Source: Elymus sibiricus (lineage: Eukaryota; Streptophyta; Magnoliopsida; Poales; Poaceae). Taken from it: a DNA stretch of 64,000 nucleotides. The stretch spans positions 305,624,166 to 305,688,165 of the forward strand of contig CM077666.1 of assembly GCA_039707655.1 (NCBI GenBank), in the 5' to 3' direction. Within the stretch, counting starts at the first letter, position 1, and each line of letters opens with the position of its first letter. Both the position numbers and the translations under genes were made by a program. Shown here one piece after another: positions 23,771 through 35,800 of this stretch. Below the pieces are notes generated by a model. The model did no database searches, was not told the origin of the DNA, and was given only the letters and a program-made list of their open reading frames with translations.

Positions 23771-24739
23771 ATAAGCTGCTTCACAGAGGTCTTTCATTGA
23801 AAAGCTCTTGTTCAAATAACCCTTTATGCTTTCCAAAAGTTTTATATCATTTCCAATCAATAATATGTCATCCACATACAGTATTAGAAATGCTACATAG
23901 CTCCGACTCACTTTCTTGTAAATACAACCTTCTCCATAAACTTGTATAAATCCAAAAGTTTTGATCACCTCATCAAAGTGAATATTCCAACTTCGAGATG
24001 CTTGCACCAGTCCATAAATGGATCGCTGGAGCTTGCATACCTTGTTAGCATCCTTAGGATCGACAAAACCTTCGGGTTGCATCATATACAACTATTCCTC
24101 AAGGAAACCATTAAGGAACGCCATTTTGACATCCATATGCCAGATTTCATAATCAAAAAATGCAGCAATTGCTAACATAATCCTAACGGATTTTAGCATC
24201 GCTACGGGTGAGAAAGTCTCATCGTAGTTAACCTTTTGAACTTGTCGAAAACCCTTTGTGACAAGTCGAGCTTTATAGACGGTGACATTACCATCAGCGT
24301 CCGTCTTCTTCTTAAAGATCCACTTGATCTCAATGGCCTTTCAGTCATCAGGTAAGTCTACCAAAGTCCATACTTGGTTTTCATACATGGATCCTATCTC
24401 GGATTTCATGGCCTCAAGCCATTTGTCGGAATCTGGGCTCATCATTGCTTCTTCATAGTTCGTAGGTTCACCGTTGTCCAACAACATGACTTCCAGGACA
24501 TGATTACCATACCATTCAGGAGCGGTACGTGTCCTGGTCGACCTACGAAGTTCAGTAGTAGCTTGATTTGAAGTTTCATGATCATCATCATTAGCTTCAT
24601 CTCTAGCTGGTGTAGCCATCATGAGACCTTCTTTCTGTGATGCGCCACTCTCCAATTCGAGAGAAGGTATGATTACCTCATCAAGCTCTACGTTCCTCCC
24701 ACTCATTTCTTTCGAGAGAAACTCCTTCTCTATAAATGA
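23771..24739 (-). pseudogene. Copia reverse transcriptase, proximal part
   Basis: The minus-strand frames include the RT fingers and palm regions. EPTNYEEAMMSPDSDKWLEAM opens the RT domain, QPEGFVDPKDANKVCKLQRSIYGL follows, and YVDD is the catalytic Asp-Asp motif. Frame breaks occur around 24091-24341. The left end at 23771 is the insertion site of the gypsy element, and the protein continues at 15866. Confidence 0.85.
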
Positions 24740-25981
24740 TCAATTCTTGGCAACAAAGATCTTGCCCTCGGATCTGTGATAGAAGGTATACCCAATGGTC
24801 TCTTTAGGGTATCCTATGAAGACGCACTTCTCCGCTTTGCGTTCGAGCTTATCAGGCTGAAGCCTCTTGACATAAGCGTCGCATCCCCAAACTTTAAGAA
24901 ACGGCAGCTTAGGTTTCTTGCCAAACCATAATTCATACGGTGTCGTCTCAACGGATTTAGACGGTGCCCTGTTTAAAGTGAATGCGGCTGTCTCTAATGC
25001 ACAACCCCACAATGATAGTGGCAAGGTAAGATACATCATAGAACGCACCATATCCAATAGAGTACGATTATGACGTTCGAACACACCATTACGCCGTGGA
25101 GTTCTAGGTGGCGTGAGTTGTGAAACAATTCCACATTGTCTTAAATGCATACCAAACTCGTAATTCAGATATTCACCTCCACGATCAGATCGTAGAAATT
25201 TTATCTTCTTGTTGCGATGATTTTCTACTTCACTCTGAAACTCCTTGAACTTTTCAAACGTTTCAGACTTGTGTTTCATTAAGTAAATATACCCATATGT
25301 ACTTAAATCATCTGTGAAGATTAGAAAATAACGATATCCACCGCGTGCTTCAACACTCATTGGACCACATACATCGGTATGTATTATTTTCAACAAGTCA
25401 GTTGCCCGCTCCATTGTATCGAAAAACAGGGTTTTAGTCATCTTACCCATGAGGCATGGTTCACATGTATCAAATGATTCAAAGTCAAGTGATTCCAAAA
25501 GTCCGTCGGTATGGAGTTTCTTCATGCGCTTTACACCAATATGACCTAAGCGGCAGTGCCACAAGTATGTGGTACTATCATCATTCACTTTGCATCTTTT
25601 GGCATCAATATTATGAACATGTGTATCACTACGATTGAGATTCAACAAGAATAAACCATTCACATTGAGTGCATGACCATAAAAGATATTATTCATATAA
25701 ATAAAACAACCATTATTTTCTGACTTAAATGAATAACCATCTCGCAATAAATAAGATCCAGATATAATGTTCATGCTCAATGCGGGCACCAAATAACAAC
25801 TATTTAGGTTTAAAACTAATCCCGAAGGTAGACGTAGAGGGAGCGTGGCAACGGCAATCACATCAACCTTGGAGCTATTTCCAACGCGCATCGTCACCTC
25901 GTCCTTAGCTAGCCTTCGTTTATTCCGCAGCTCCTGTTTTGAGTTACAAATATTAGCAACTGAACCAGTATCAAATACTCA
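24740..25981 (-). pseudogene. Copia protease-integrase region
   Basis: The frame begins right after an in-frame TGA (25979-25981), which replaces a Trp just before VFDTGS, the aspartic protease active site. It continues through GAG-pre-integrase (LWHCRLGHIGVKRM...CEPCLMGKM zinc-binding block). The integrase core follows, with Asp in HTDVCGPM, Asp in FTDD and Glu in NGVFERHN. It ends at TGA 24740-24742. Apart from these stops the frame is open for over 400 codons, showing limited decay. Confidence 0.88.
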
Positions 25982-26869
25982 GGCGCTACTACGAGCACTA
26001 GTAAGGTACACATCAATAACATGTATATCAAATATACCTTTGTTGATGTTGTTAGCCTTCTTATCTGCCAAGTACTTAGGGCAGTTCCGCTTCCAGTGGC
26101 CATTCCCCTTGCAATAGAAACACTCAGTCTCAGGTTTGGGTCCAACCTTGGGTTTCTTCACGGGAGCGGCAACTGGCTTGCCATTCTTCTTGAAGTTTCC
26201 TTTCTTTCCTTTATCCTTCTTAAAACTGGTGGTCTTTTTGACCATCAACACTTGATGCTCTTTCTTGGTTTCTACTTCCGCGGTCTTAAGCATCGCGAAA
26301 AGCTCAGGAAGTGTCTTCTCCATCCCTTGCATGTTATAGTTCATCACAAAGCCCTTGTAGCTTGGTGGCAGTGACTGGAGAACCCTGCCAATCGCTACTT
26401 CATCAGGAAGATTAACTCCCAACTGATTCAAGAGGTTGAAGTACCTAGACATTTTGAGTACGTGCTCACTAACGGAGTTGTTCTCCTCCATCTTACAGCT
26501 AAAGAACCGGTCTGAGGCTTCATACCTCTCCACACGGGCGTGAGCCTGAAATATCATTTTCAGCTCCTTCATCATCTCATATGCCCCGTGGTGCTCAAAA
26601 CGCTCTTGGAGCTCAGGTTCTAAGCCGTAAAGCATGACACACTAAACTATCGAGTAGTCATCAGAACGTGCCCACCAGATGTTCATAGCATCCAGATTTG
26701 CAGGGGCCAGTGGCACACCTAGCGGTGCATCAAGGATATAAACCTTCTGTGCAGCAGTGAGGATAATCCTCAGATTACGGACCCAGTCCGCATAATTACT
26801 TCCATCATCTTTCAGCTTTTGTTTCTCTAGGAATGCATTGAAATTCAGGGGAGCTATAGCGCGAGCCAT
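25982..26869 (-). pseudogene. Copia gag with an internal stop
   Basis: ATG at 26869 starts MARAIAPLNFNAFLEKQKL, the conserved N-terminus of BARE-type gag. TAG at 26642-26644 replaces a Gln codon after DDYSIV. The frame then reopens with MLYGLEPELQERFEHHGAYEM and ends past a CCHC zinc knuckle (CFYCKGNGHWKRNC), which binds genomic RNA. The nonsense change is a C-to-T type. Confidence 0.88.
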
Positions 26870-28138
26870 TGATCTACTACATATTTGCAAAGACATTTAG
26901 ACCATGTTCATGATAATTAGTTCAACTAATCAAATTACCAATGAACTCCCACTTAAATCAACACCCCTCAAGTTGTTAAGTGACACATGATCCAAATCCA
27001 CTAACCCAAGTCCGATCATCACGTGAGATGGGGTAGTTTCAGTGGTGAACACCTCCATGTTGATCATATCTTCTATATGACTCATGTTCGACCTTTCGGT
27101 CCTCCGTGTTCCGAGGCCATGTCTGTACATGCTAGGCTCGTCAAGCTAACCAAAGTATTTCCGCATGTGTAAAACTGGCTTACACCCGTTGTATGCGAAC
27201 GAAGAGTCTATCACACCTGATCATCACGAGGTGCTTTGAAACGACAAACTTTCACAATGGTGCACTACGGGAGAACACTTTTATCTTGATATTAAGTGAA
27301 GGTGTCATCTTATAATGCTACCGTCGTTCTAAGCAAAATAAGATGCATAATAGATAAACATCACATACAATCAATATGTGACATGATATGGCCAATATCT
27401 TCTTGTGCTTTAGATCTCCATCTCCAAAGCACCGGCATGATCTCCATCATCACCGGCATAGCACCATGATCTCCATCATCTCCAAGGTGTCGTCATGTAG
27501 TTGTCTCCACCAACTATTTCTTCTACAACTATTGCTAACTCATAGCGATAAAGTAAAGCAATTACATGGCGTTTAATGATTGACACGTAGGTCATACAAC
27601 AAATTAAGACAACCCTATGGCTCCTGTCGGTTGCCGTACTCATCAACATGCAAGTCATGAATTAGTACAAAACATGATCATCTCATACATCACATATATC
27701 AAATCACGTCATGGCTACCACATCACATCACATGCCCTGCAAAAACAAGTTAGACGTCCTCTACTTTGTTATTGCAATTTTTAGGTGGCTTCTAGGGGCA
27801 ATCTATAAGAACCGTTCTTATTTACGCAAAGCCACAACGGTGATATACAAGTTGCCTTTTAACCTTCTACAAGGACCGCCATTGTCGAATCAGATTCAAC
27901 TAAAGTGGGAGAGACAGACACCTGCCAGCCACTTTATGCAATATAAGTTGCATGTCAGTCGTGGAACTGGTCTCTTGTGCGTGGACAAGTAAGTTGGTCC
28001 GGGCCGCTTCATCCCATAATACCGCCAAATCCAAAAATAACAAGGGAGGTAAGTAATCTGAACTTCAACGCCCACAACCAATTTGTGTTCTACTCGTGCA
28101 TAACATCTACGCATAGACCTAGCTCATGATGCCACTGG
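26870..28138 (-). other. 5' untranslated leader and primer-binding region of the copia element
   Basis: No coding region is present. On the minus strand the sequence TGGCATCATGAGC (plus 28123-28135) follows the LTR end by four bases and is a mutated initiator-Met primer-binding site (usual form TGGTATCAGAGC). Confidence 0.65.
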
Positions 28139-29215
28139 TGGGGAACGTTGCATGGAAAATAATTTTTTTCCTACGAAACACCCAAGATCTAATCTATGTA
28201 GATGCTAGCAACGAGAGGGGAAGGTGTCTACATACCCTCGTAGACCGAAAGCGTTAATGATCTAGAGATCATGGTGGGCGTAGTCGTACTCCTTCGCGAT
28301 TCAATCCGATCCGAGCACCGCACGAACGACACCTCCGAGATGTGCACACGTACAACTCGGTGACATATCCTCCTTCTTGATCCAGCAAGCGAGGCAGAAG
28401 AGGTAGATGGGATCTAGGCCAGCACGACGGCGTGGTGGTGATGGTGGCAGTGGAACTGCAGCAGGGCTTCACCAAGCGCTACGCGGAGGAGATGGGAGAG
28501 ACGACGGCCAGGCAAAGGGGTGAGCCTCCCTCTTGCGCCCCCACCTTATATAGGGGTGTGGGAGGGGGCGGTGGCCCCCCTCCAAGCCAGGGGCGGATGT
28601 CTCCCCCCTTGGACCCATGGGCCTGGTGGGGTGCGGCCACCCTGGCCCATGTAGGCCTAGGGCGTCCACTAAGGGTCCATGTGGCCCTCAGGGGCAGGTG
28701 GCCCCCTACGGTGGACCTCCAGAACCGTTCGGGACCTCCCGGTACACTGTCGGCGATCCCCCGAACTTTTTCGGTACTCCGAATATCACTTCTGAAAGAT
28801 CATGGATGTCGCCTAGAGGGGGGGTGAATAGGCGCTTTAAAATAATTACGATTTAGGCTTGAACAAATGCGGAATAAAACTAGCGTTTAATTTGTCAAGC
28901 ACAAAACCTAAATCGACTAGGCTCACCTATGTGCACCAACAACTTATGCTAAGCAAGATAAACAACTAAGTGATAGCAAGATATATAACAAGAAACAATA
29001 TGGCTATCACAAAGTAAAGTGCATAAGAAAAGGGCTCGGGTAAGAGATAACCGAGGCACGCGGAGACGACGATGTATCCCGAAGTTCACACCCTTGCGGA
29101 TGCTAATCTCCGTTTAGAGCGGTGTGGAGGCACAATGCTCCCCAAGAAGCCACTAGGGCCACCGTAATCTCCTCACGCCCTCGCACAATGCAAGATGCCG
29201 TGATTCCACTAAGGG

Positions 29216-29325
29216 ACCCTTGAGGGCGGTCACCGAACCCGTACAAATGGCAACCCTTGGGGGCGGTCACCGAACCCGTACACTTTGGCAACCCTTGGGG
29301 GCGGTCACCGGTACCAGTCAAATTG
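29216..29325. repeat. Three tandem ~41-bp units
   Basis: The unit CTTG(A/G)GGGCGGTCACCG, followed by a variable ACCCGTACA...GGCAACC stretch, repeats three times. The last copy is partly diverged. Confidence 0.75.
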
Positions 29326-29901
29326 CTCGGGGCGATCTCCACAACCTAATTGGAGACCCCGACGCTTGCCCGGAGCTTTACACCACAATGATTGAGCTCC
29401 GACAACACCAACCATCTAGGGCACCAAGGCACCCAAGAGGAACAAGCTCTAGGGTGCCCAAACACCCAAGAGTAACAAGCTTCTCAACTTTCACTTCCAC
29501 GTATCACCGTGGAGAACTCAAACCGATGCACCAAATGCAATGGCAAGGGCACACGGAGTACCCAAGTCCTTCTCTCCCAAATCCCACCACAACAACTAAT
29601 GCTATGGAGGAAAATGAGAGGAAGAACGAAGAAGAGAACACGAAGAACTCCAAGATCTAGATCCAAGGGGTTCCCCTCACATAGAGGAGAAAGTGATTGG
29701 TGGAAACGTAGATCTAGATCTCCTCTCTCTTTTCCCTCAAGAACTAGCAAGAATCATTGAAGGGATTGAGAGATAGCAAGCTCGAAGAAGGTCAACAATG
29801 GGGGAAGAACACGAGCTCAAAAGGTTAGAACCAATGGGGAAGAAGACCCCCTTTTATAGGAAGGGAAAAATCCAACCGTTATGCCTTCAGCCCGCACACA
29901 A

Positions 29902-30392
29902 GCGGTACTACCGCTCAGGTGAGCGGTACTACCGCTTGGGGCGGTAGTTCTAGGTGTAGCACTGAGAGAATGCAAGTTCAGGCGCGTTAGTGCCGCCGGA
30001 GCGGTACTACCGTCCTCACAAGCGGTACTACCGCTTAGTGTCTCAGGACACAGAGAACTAGCGGCAGTAGAGGGAGGGTAGGACGGTAGTACTGCGAGAA
30101 GAGGTACTACCGCGCCCTACTACCATGGAGGCAGCGAGGGACTACAGAAGCACGAAGATAAGCGGTAGTGTGACGATAGTCGGTCAGCGGAAGTACCACA
30201 AAGCGGCACTACCGCTGGGCAGGTGCGGTACTACCGTCCGGAACGGTACTACCGTGCCCAACTACCGCCCTACTGCCGCCGAAGCGAAAACGAGACAGAA
30301 GCTGAAAACAAGCGGTAGTGCCCGCGGCACTGGAACCGCGGAAGTACCGCGCAAGCGGTACTACCGCTGCCCAGGGCGGTACTACCGCTAGA
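29902..30392. repeat. Array of GCGGTACTACCGC palindromes and variants
   Basis: Perfect or near-perfect copies of the 13-bp palindrome occur at 29902, 29923, 30001 (partial), 30022, 30222, 30244, 30354 and 30376. Half-sites GCGGTAGT and CTACCGC lie between them. Spacing is irregular. Confidence 0.8.
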
Positions 30393-32333
30393 GAGCTTCA
30401 AAGAGGCCCAAGCAAACAGATGGAAGCAGGAAAATCAGAACTGCCATAACTTCTACATATGAACTCCGAATCCAGCAAACTGAAGCTCGTTGGATAGATG
30501 ACGACGAGTAGTATCTAACAGCGATATAGAGATGTGAAACCTCTATCACTGATGATCCGGCATAAACCCCAACATCGAGAACATACTAGAAGAAGCAAAC
30601 GAAATCCGTTCTCGATGAACTTGAGCTTGTCATGAAGGTGACCATAAGCTCTAAAACTCACAGAGAAAAACCAACCAAGAACCAAGAAAGATGATGCAAG
30701 GATGCAATGGTTTGAGCTCTCTACGAACGATACGATCAAGCTACTCATACGAGAGCCCCCCTTGATAGTACGGCAATCGATCCTATAACCCGGTCTCCCA
30801 ACTACCACCATGAGACCGGTAAAATAGAAAACATATCAAGGGCAAACCTTTGCCTTGCGCATAGTCTACTTGAGCTAGATGATGACGATCTTGACCTCCT
30901 CAAGTTGGACCACCTTTCTTGATTGCGTTGGCTCGATGAATACTAGTTGATTGCTCCCCCATACTTCACTATGGGTGAGCCACTCTTCAGCACATCTTCA
31001 CAAGTCCATTGTCACCACAATGGACGGCAAGCTTCAAGCATGATCTCTTCGTGATGCTCCACTTGAACTTGCACACCGCAAACTTGATGACGATCACCAC
31101 TTGATGTCATCCTTCATGGGTTGAATGAGATCTTCCTCTTGACGCAAGCCCATGGAAACATACCTAACCCCACATAGAACTCTCACGTAGACAATGGGTT
31201 AGTACACAAGCGTAATGGACAATGCTTACCATACCATGGGATCACTTGATCCCTCTCGGTACATCTTCTACGCTTTGTGTGTTGATCAACTTGATTCACT
31301 CTTTGACTTAGTCCTGATCAACCTTGTATCAAGTCTTCTCATCATAAAGATGATGTCTTGAATGTAAACATGAATGTTCACACAATCTTCTTCTTCAAGA
31401 CATGCTTGCAATAAGCTCAACTATCACATGACCAATCTTTGGATAAATCCTTGAATACCACATTGGTCATCTCAAAATCTCCTTGAAACCAACAAATGGA
31501 TTTCAAGAAATGCCTATGGACAAACCCTTCAAATATAACTCAAGGCAACCATTAGTCCATAGAGATTGTCATCAATTACCAAAATCAAACATGGGGGCAG
31601 CACATGTTCTTTCAACTTCCCATATATAAATCTTAACCTCCGGACTATTCCGGAGCTCGTCGTGATGTCCCGGATACCATTCGGGACTCCGAACTACTTT
31701 CGGACTCACCATATGAATATCCCAATATTACCCTAGCGTTACCGAACGTTAAGTGTGTGACCCTACGGGTTCGAGAACATGCAGACATGACCGAGACTCC
31801 TCTCCGATCAATAATCAATAGCTGGATATGCATACCCGCATTGACTCCCACATATTCAACGAAGATCTTTATCGGTCTGAATCACGATGTCGAGGATTCA
31901 GTTAATCCTGTATGCAATTCCCTTTGTCCGGCGATATGTTACTTGCCCGAGATTCGATCGTCGGTATCCTCATACCTAGTTCAATCTCGTTACCGGCAAA
32001 TCTCTTTACTCGTTCCGTAATACAAGATCCCCGTGACCAAACTCATTAGTCACATGCTTGCAAGCCATTTATGATGTTGTATTACCGAGAGGGCCCAGAG
32101 ATATCTCTCCGTCTCACGGAGCGACAAATCCCAGTTTCGATCCATGCAACCCAACAAATACTTTTAGAGATACCTGTAGAACACCTTTATGATCACCCAG
32201 TTACGAAGTGACATTTGATTACCGACAAAGTATTCTTCCAGTATCAGGGAGTGACACGACCTCATGGTCTAAGGAACAAATACTTGATACGAAGAAAGTT
32301 ATAGCAAATAAAATAAGTGATACGATCTGATGC

Positions 32334-32825
32334 CCCTGCTTGAACCATAGAGAAAAGACAAGCAAACTAAACAAACTTAATCAATTGTTAACATGAAGAA
32401 GGTTGTAGCAAATAACCCTGGTAGCTCGGGGCCTGGCTACGCCCTGCTTGATTGTAATGCCACATATGTTTCTCGCATCTTTCAACCCAAAGACCTCGCA
32501 CAATTTATTTATTTTGGTTTATTTTTCTTCATGGAGAGAGAGACGGCATAATTCGCCTGCACAAATCTAGAGGGCGGAATGGAGAATGGACGTCTGGTGT
32601 TGGTAAAGACCATGACCCGTTAAGCCTGCAGTATCCCCGCCTCCTCTTTTCCGGTTAATAAAAGGAAAGCCATCGTAGCCTGGCAACCTCCACTCCGTTC
32701 GCAATTTCACATCCATCTTCTTGCCGCGAAAAGCCAAATTCCCCCAAACCCTCCCCCTCCCCCTCCCACCCACATTGCGCCTGCCAAGAAGAGGCCAAGA
32801 ACGCGAGGAACGGCGACGCCCATCA
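32334..32825 (+). promoter_or_regulatory. Promoter and 5' leader of the U-box gene
   Basis: About 490 bp separate the truncated retrotransposon LTR from the ATG at 32826. The last 130 bp are C-rich and pyrimidine-rich, like a grass 5' UTR. A short block at 32391-32415 (GAAGAAGGTTGTAGCAAATAA) repeats the LTR segment at 32290-32311, suggesting copied filler DNA at the deletion junction. Confidence 0.45.
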
Positions 32826-35800
32826 ATGGACGGCATCCAAGACTGGACGGAGGAGGGGATCGAGGAGGAGGAAGAGCCCGGCCTGCGGAGGCGGGGGCGG
32901 ACAGCGCGGGGGCAGTCTCCTTCGGCTGATCATGGCCCCCTCAAATTCTTCGGGGCGAGGTCGAGGTCGCCGTCTCCTCCGCCTGGCGCCGGGTCGAGGT
33001 CGCCGTCTCCTCCGCCTGGCGCCGGGTCAAGGTCCGCAAGGGTGACGGTTGTCCCTGCGGCTGCAGTTGGTGCCGGTTCTGGCGGCGCAGGTGGTTCTGG
33101 AGGATCCTTCGACTGGGACCTCGGTGCCATGGAGGAGACCGTCTCCTCGACGAGAGATCAGAGCGCGAGGCCGAGGCTGGTCCCTCCACCGGATACGAGC
33201 ACGAGCCCCGCTTCCATCACAGGAGGTCGAGCACAGGAGGTGGCGGTGGAACGGGAGTTCTCCTTCCCTCCGCTCGAGACGCCGCCGAAAGTTGTCGACG
33301 CGGCGGAGGTTCTTTGCCAGTTCGCCGCCCAGTTCTTGGAGGCGACGATGGGCGCCACCGCAGGCCCCAGGACGGAGAAGATCAAGAAGGAGCTCCTTCT
33401 CGACCGGAAGGTGGTCGACCTGCCGGGGCTAGAGAGGTGGCTACGAAAAATGGAGGCGGTCGCCGAGCTCGCCTGGTTCACGGACCTGTGCTCCCACGAG
33501 GATAGAGAGGTGCCCCCGCTCGAGCTCTTCGAGTGCGCATTCCGGGCTATGGAGGCCGCCAGGTCCGATGAACTCCACCATTGCAGCGCCGATGCTAGGA
33601 GGTTCTGGATTGGTCCAGTGGCCGTGCCGGAGTTCTTCTTGTGCCCTTTCTCCAAGAAGTTCATGGAGAAACCAGTCGTCATCACCTCTGGAAAGGTGCG
33701 TCAAATCTTTCACCTACTCTCTGAGATGTACTTCTTGTGCCAGTTGCGTGCTGTTTGTGCTGTTTCACTTGTTTGGGATTAACTAATGCAATGGGTCTTG
33801 TAACATTTGAAGTACTTTTCATCTTGTAAGACCAGATTGGAAACTCTTATCTAGTTCAAATGTTCAGGTTAGTTCAGACTTTGAGGCATGATTTTTATCT
33901 CTATGAAATCTTGTTAGATTGTTGTCAGGGTTAATTCAGATTCTTAAAGTTTACTTACTCTTCAAGTCTCTCTTGAGTCTGTTTCTGAAGAATTTTGAGT
34001 ATGGCCCTTTGGATCATAGGATCTCGCTGAGGATCAGACGTACAATTACAATAACACTACAATAATTTGTCTAGTTCATATAACAGCATTTTGGTTCAAA
34101 TATGTGATACTGGTTGGGAACTTGGGATACTTACTGGATTGAGGAAGAAATTTAGAAGTGTTTCTGAAACCAAAGCATTTTATTAGTTGCGGATTTGGGG
34201 TAGTTCAGCTTGTTGGATTGAGCATAATTCAGAAGCTTGATATGTAATTATATAAAAAAATAACGTTGTAACGTGATCTGTAAAAGTTGAACTTCTCACC
34301 CAAAATTTGATCAGATAATATCCCTGAAGTTAAATCAAGTGAAAAACTAGTGTGCTGCAGTGGAGTTACTTGCAGCTGGGATCGATCTGATGAAAAAATT
34401 GTTCTGTTAAAAATCTCGCAGATAGCTTTTCTGCTGGCAATATGATTTCACTTGTTTGGATGTGCTTGTTTTGGATGAAATGATGCAATGGGCGTTGTAC
34501 TGTTGTTCTTGATTTTCTCACTTATTTAATAGTGTTGGATGGGCATTGTATTCATCTTTTGAGACCGCTTTGGAGATGGTATGTGATTGAAAAGCTCAGA
34601 CTTTCCTGTTAGCAAGAGTATTTTATATCTGACCATGAAAATATGTAATGCTATTGTTTCTACAGATTCAATAACTCAGATTGTAACTAGATAGATTTTC
34701 ATTATTCCTCTCTACGAAATCTTATTTGGTTGCAGTGCAAAGGTCAATTGAGAATTTGAGATCGTTTCTGTAGAACTGTAGATGCTTGCTTGTTGACTGC
34801 CTAGAGTTTGTTTCTGAAGAATTTTGTGTTGGACTCGTAGGATGTCGCTGATATATGGGTGTGTTTGTTCAAATAAGGTCGTGCTGATCCTAGTGGATGT
34901 CAATCTCATAAGAGGATCTGTTAGCAGGATTTCTGGAACAATACTAGCATTTTATTAGTTCTGGGTTCATGCATTTGATGAATGGCAAAACAAAACTTCT
35001 ATTGCTTGTGTTTTGTGCATGTCTTGTTCACTGCATTTTTACTATTCTTTACTATATAGACAACCCTTGAATGTTAATAGAACTGTAATACCTGACCTGC
35101 ATTACTCTGAGCTTTTCTTTTTTTCGTATGTTTCATCTCCTTGGTTGCTGGCTGCAGACCGTTGATCAGTCTGAACTGGAGAAATGGTGGAAGAAAAACA
35201 AACGCATGTGTCCAGTAACCGGCGAGGTCCTCACGCACAGCATCTTCATCCCTGATGTGCTCATCGCGCTGTTCATTTCGCGTTGGCGTGCCGCAAACAG
35301 GATCAGTGATCTGACAGCACCTACCGATCCACCAGCTATCTCTCCTGAGGAGGAAGCCCTGTTCAAGGAAGTCACCCTCTTGGCCAACTCCCCCAGAAGC
35401 TCTAAACAAGATTATGAAGCTATCCTGCGCCTTCTGGCAGACCAGGAGCGGTGCTCATTCCTGCATCTGTTGGGCAACAGCCCAGGGACAATAACAAAGC
35501 TCGCCTGCGTCCTGCCGGAGACATGCCTGGAGCCTCACCCTGAGCTGGACGACGTCATCCTGGAAATCCTTGCCATGGCAGCTTCCTACAGCCCCAACAA
35601 GGAGGTTTTCGGAGACGACCGGTACGCCATACCCGTGCTGATCGCAAGGGCATTGCTGGGGCCAGTGCCCACGAGGGCCAAGTGCGCTCGGATCCTTGGG
35701 CTGCTGGCTGACAACTACTACAACAAGATCAAGATTGGTGAGCTTGGAGGCTTTGCTCCACTGATGGAGCTGCTGCTGGTGGGAGACATTGATGTGAAGA

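Larger units (their letters stand above)
28793..31614. mobile_element. 2.8-kb solo-LTR-like (or LARD-like) element nested in the copia 5' LTR
   Basis: It starts TGAAAGATCATGG, ends CATGTTCTTTCA, and is flanked by ACTTC at 28788-28792 and 31615-31619. A TG...CA sequence of this length with a 5-bp TSD and no internal LTR pair is best explained as a solo LTR. The terminal inverted repeat TGAAAGA(T/A)CATG is longer than usual for LTRs, so a non-autonomous element of another type is possible. It contains no convincing coding region. Two repeat clusters lie inside it (29216-29325 and 29902-30392). Confidence 0.7.
13382..32333 (-). mobile_element. BARE-1/WIS/Angela-type copia retrotransposon carrying two nested insertions
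   Basis: The element lies on the minus strand: 3' LTR 13382-14996, polyprotein remnants 15030-26869, and 5' LTR from 28139 rightwards. The LTR start TGTTGGAAATATGCCC and an interior PPT (AGTGGGAGAC) identify the clade. After removing the nested gypsy (15867-23770) and the nested solo-LTR-like element (28793-31614) with their TSDs, about 8.2 kb remains, close to the family's usual size. Gag, protease, integrase, reverse transcriptase and RNase H are all recognisable, but several in-frame stops make it inactive. The outer TSD cannot be checked because the right LTR lacks its outer 280 bp. Confidence 0.9.
28139..32333 (-). repeat. 5' LTR of the copia element, interrupted and truncated
   Basis: LTR sequence runs 28139-28792 and resumes at 31615-31620 after a nested element. 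It matches the left LTR until TCTGATGC at 32333 and then stops. The outermost 280 bp present at 14717-14996, including the terminal TGTTGG, are missing. Unrelated sequence follows, leading into the U-box gene promoter. Confidence 0.82.

Noticed and set aside
29902..30392. CRISPR-like array suspicion for the repeated palindromes
   Set aside because: Spacing is irregular, units are only 13 bp with variants, and the context is a plant retroelement. It is not a CRISPR array.
32721..32825. N-terminal extension of the U-box frame
   Set aside because: The extension begins with TTG, not ATG. The first in-frame ATG is 32826, and the preceding bases look like a C-rich 5' leader.
33158..33685. 175-codon minus-strand frame opposite U-box exon 1
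   Set aside because: Shadow frame; the plus strand carries the recognisable domain and splice sites.
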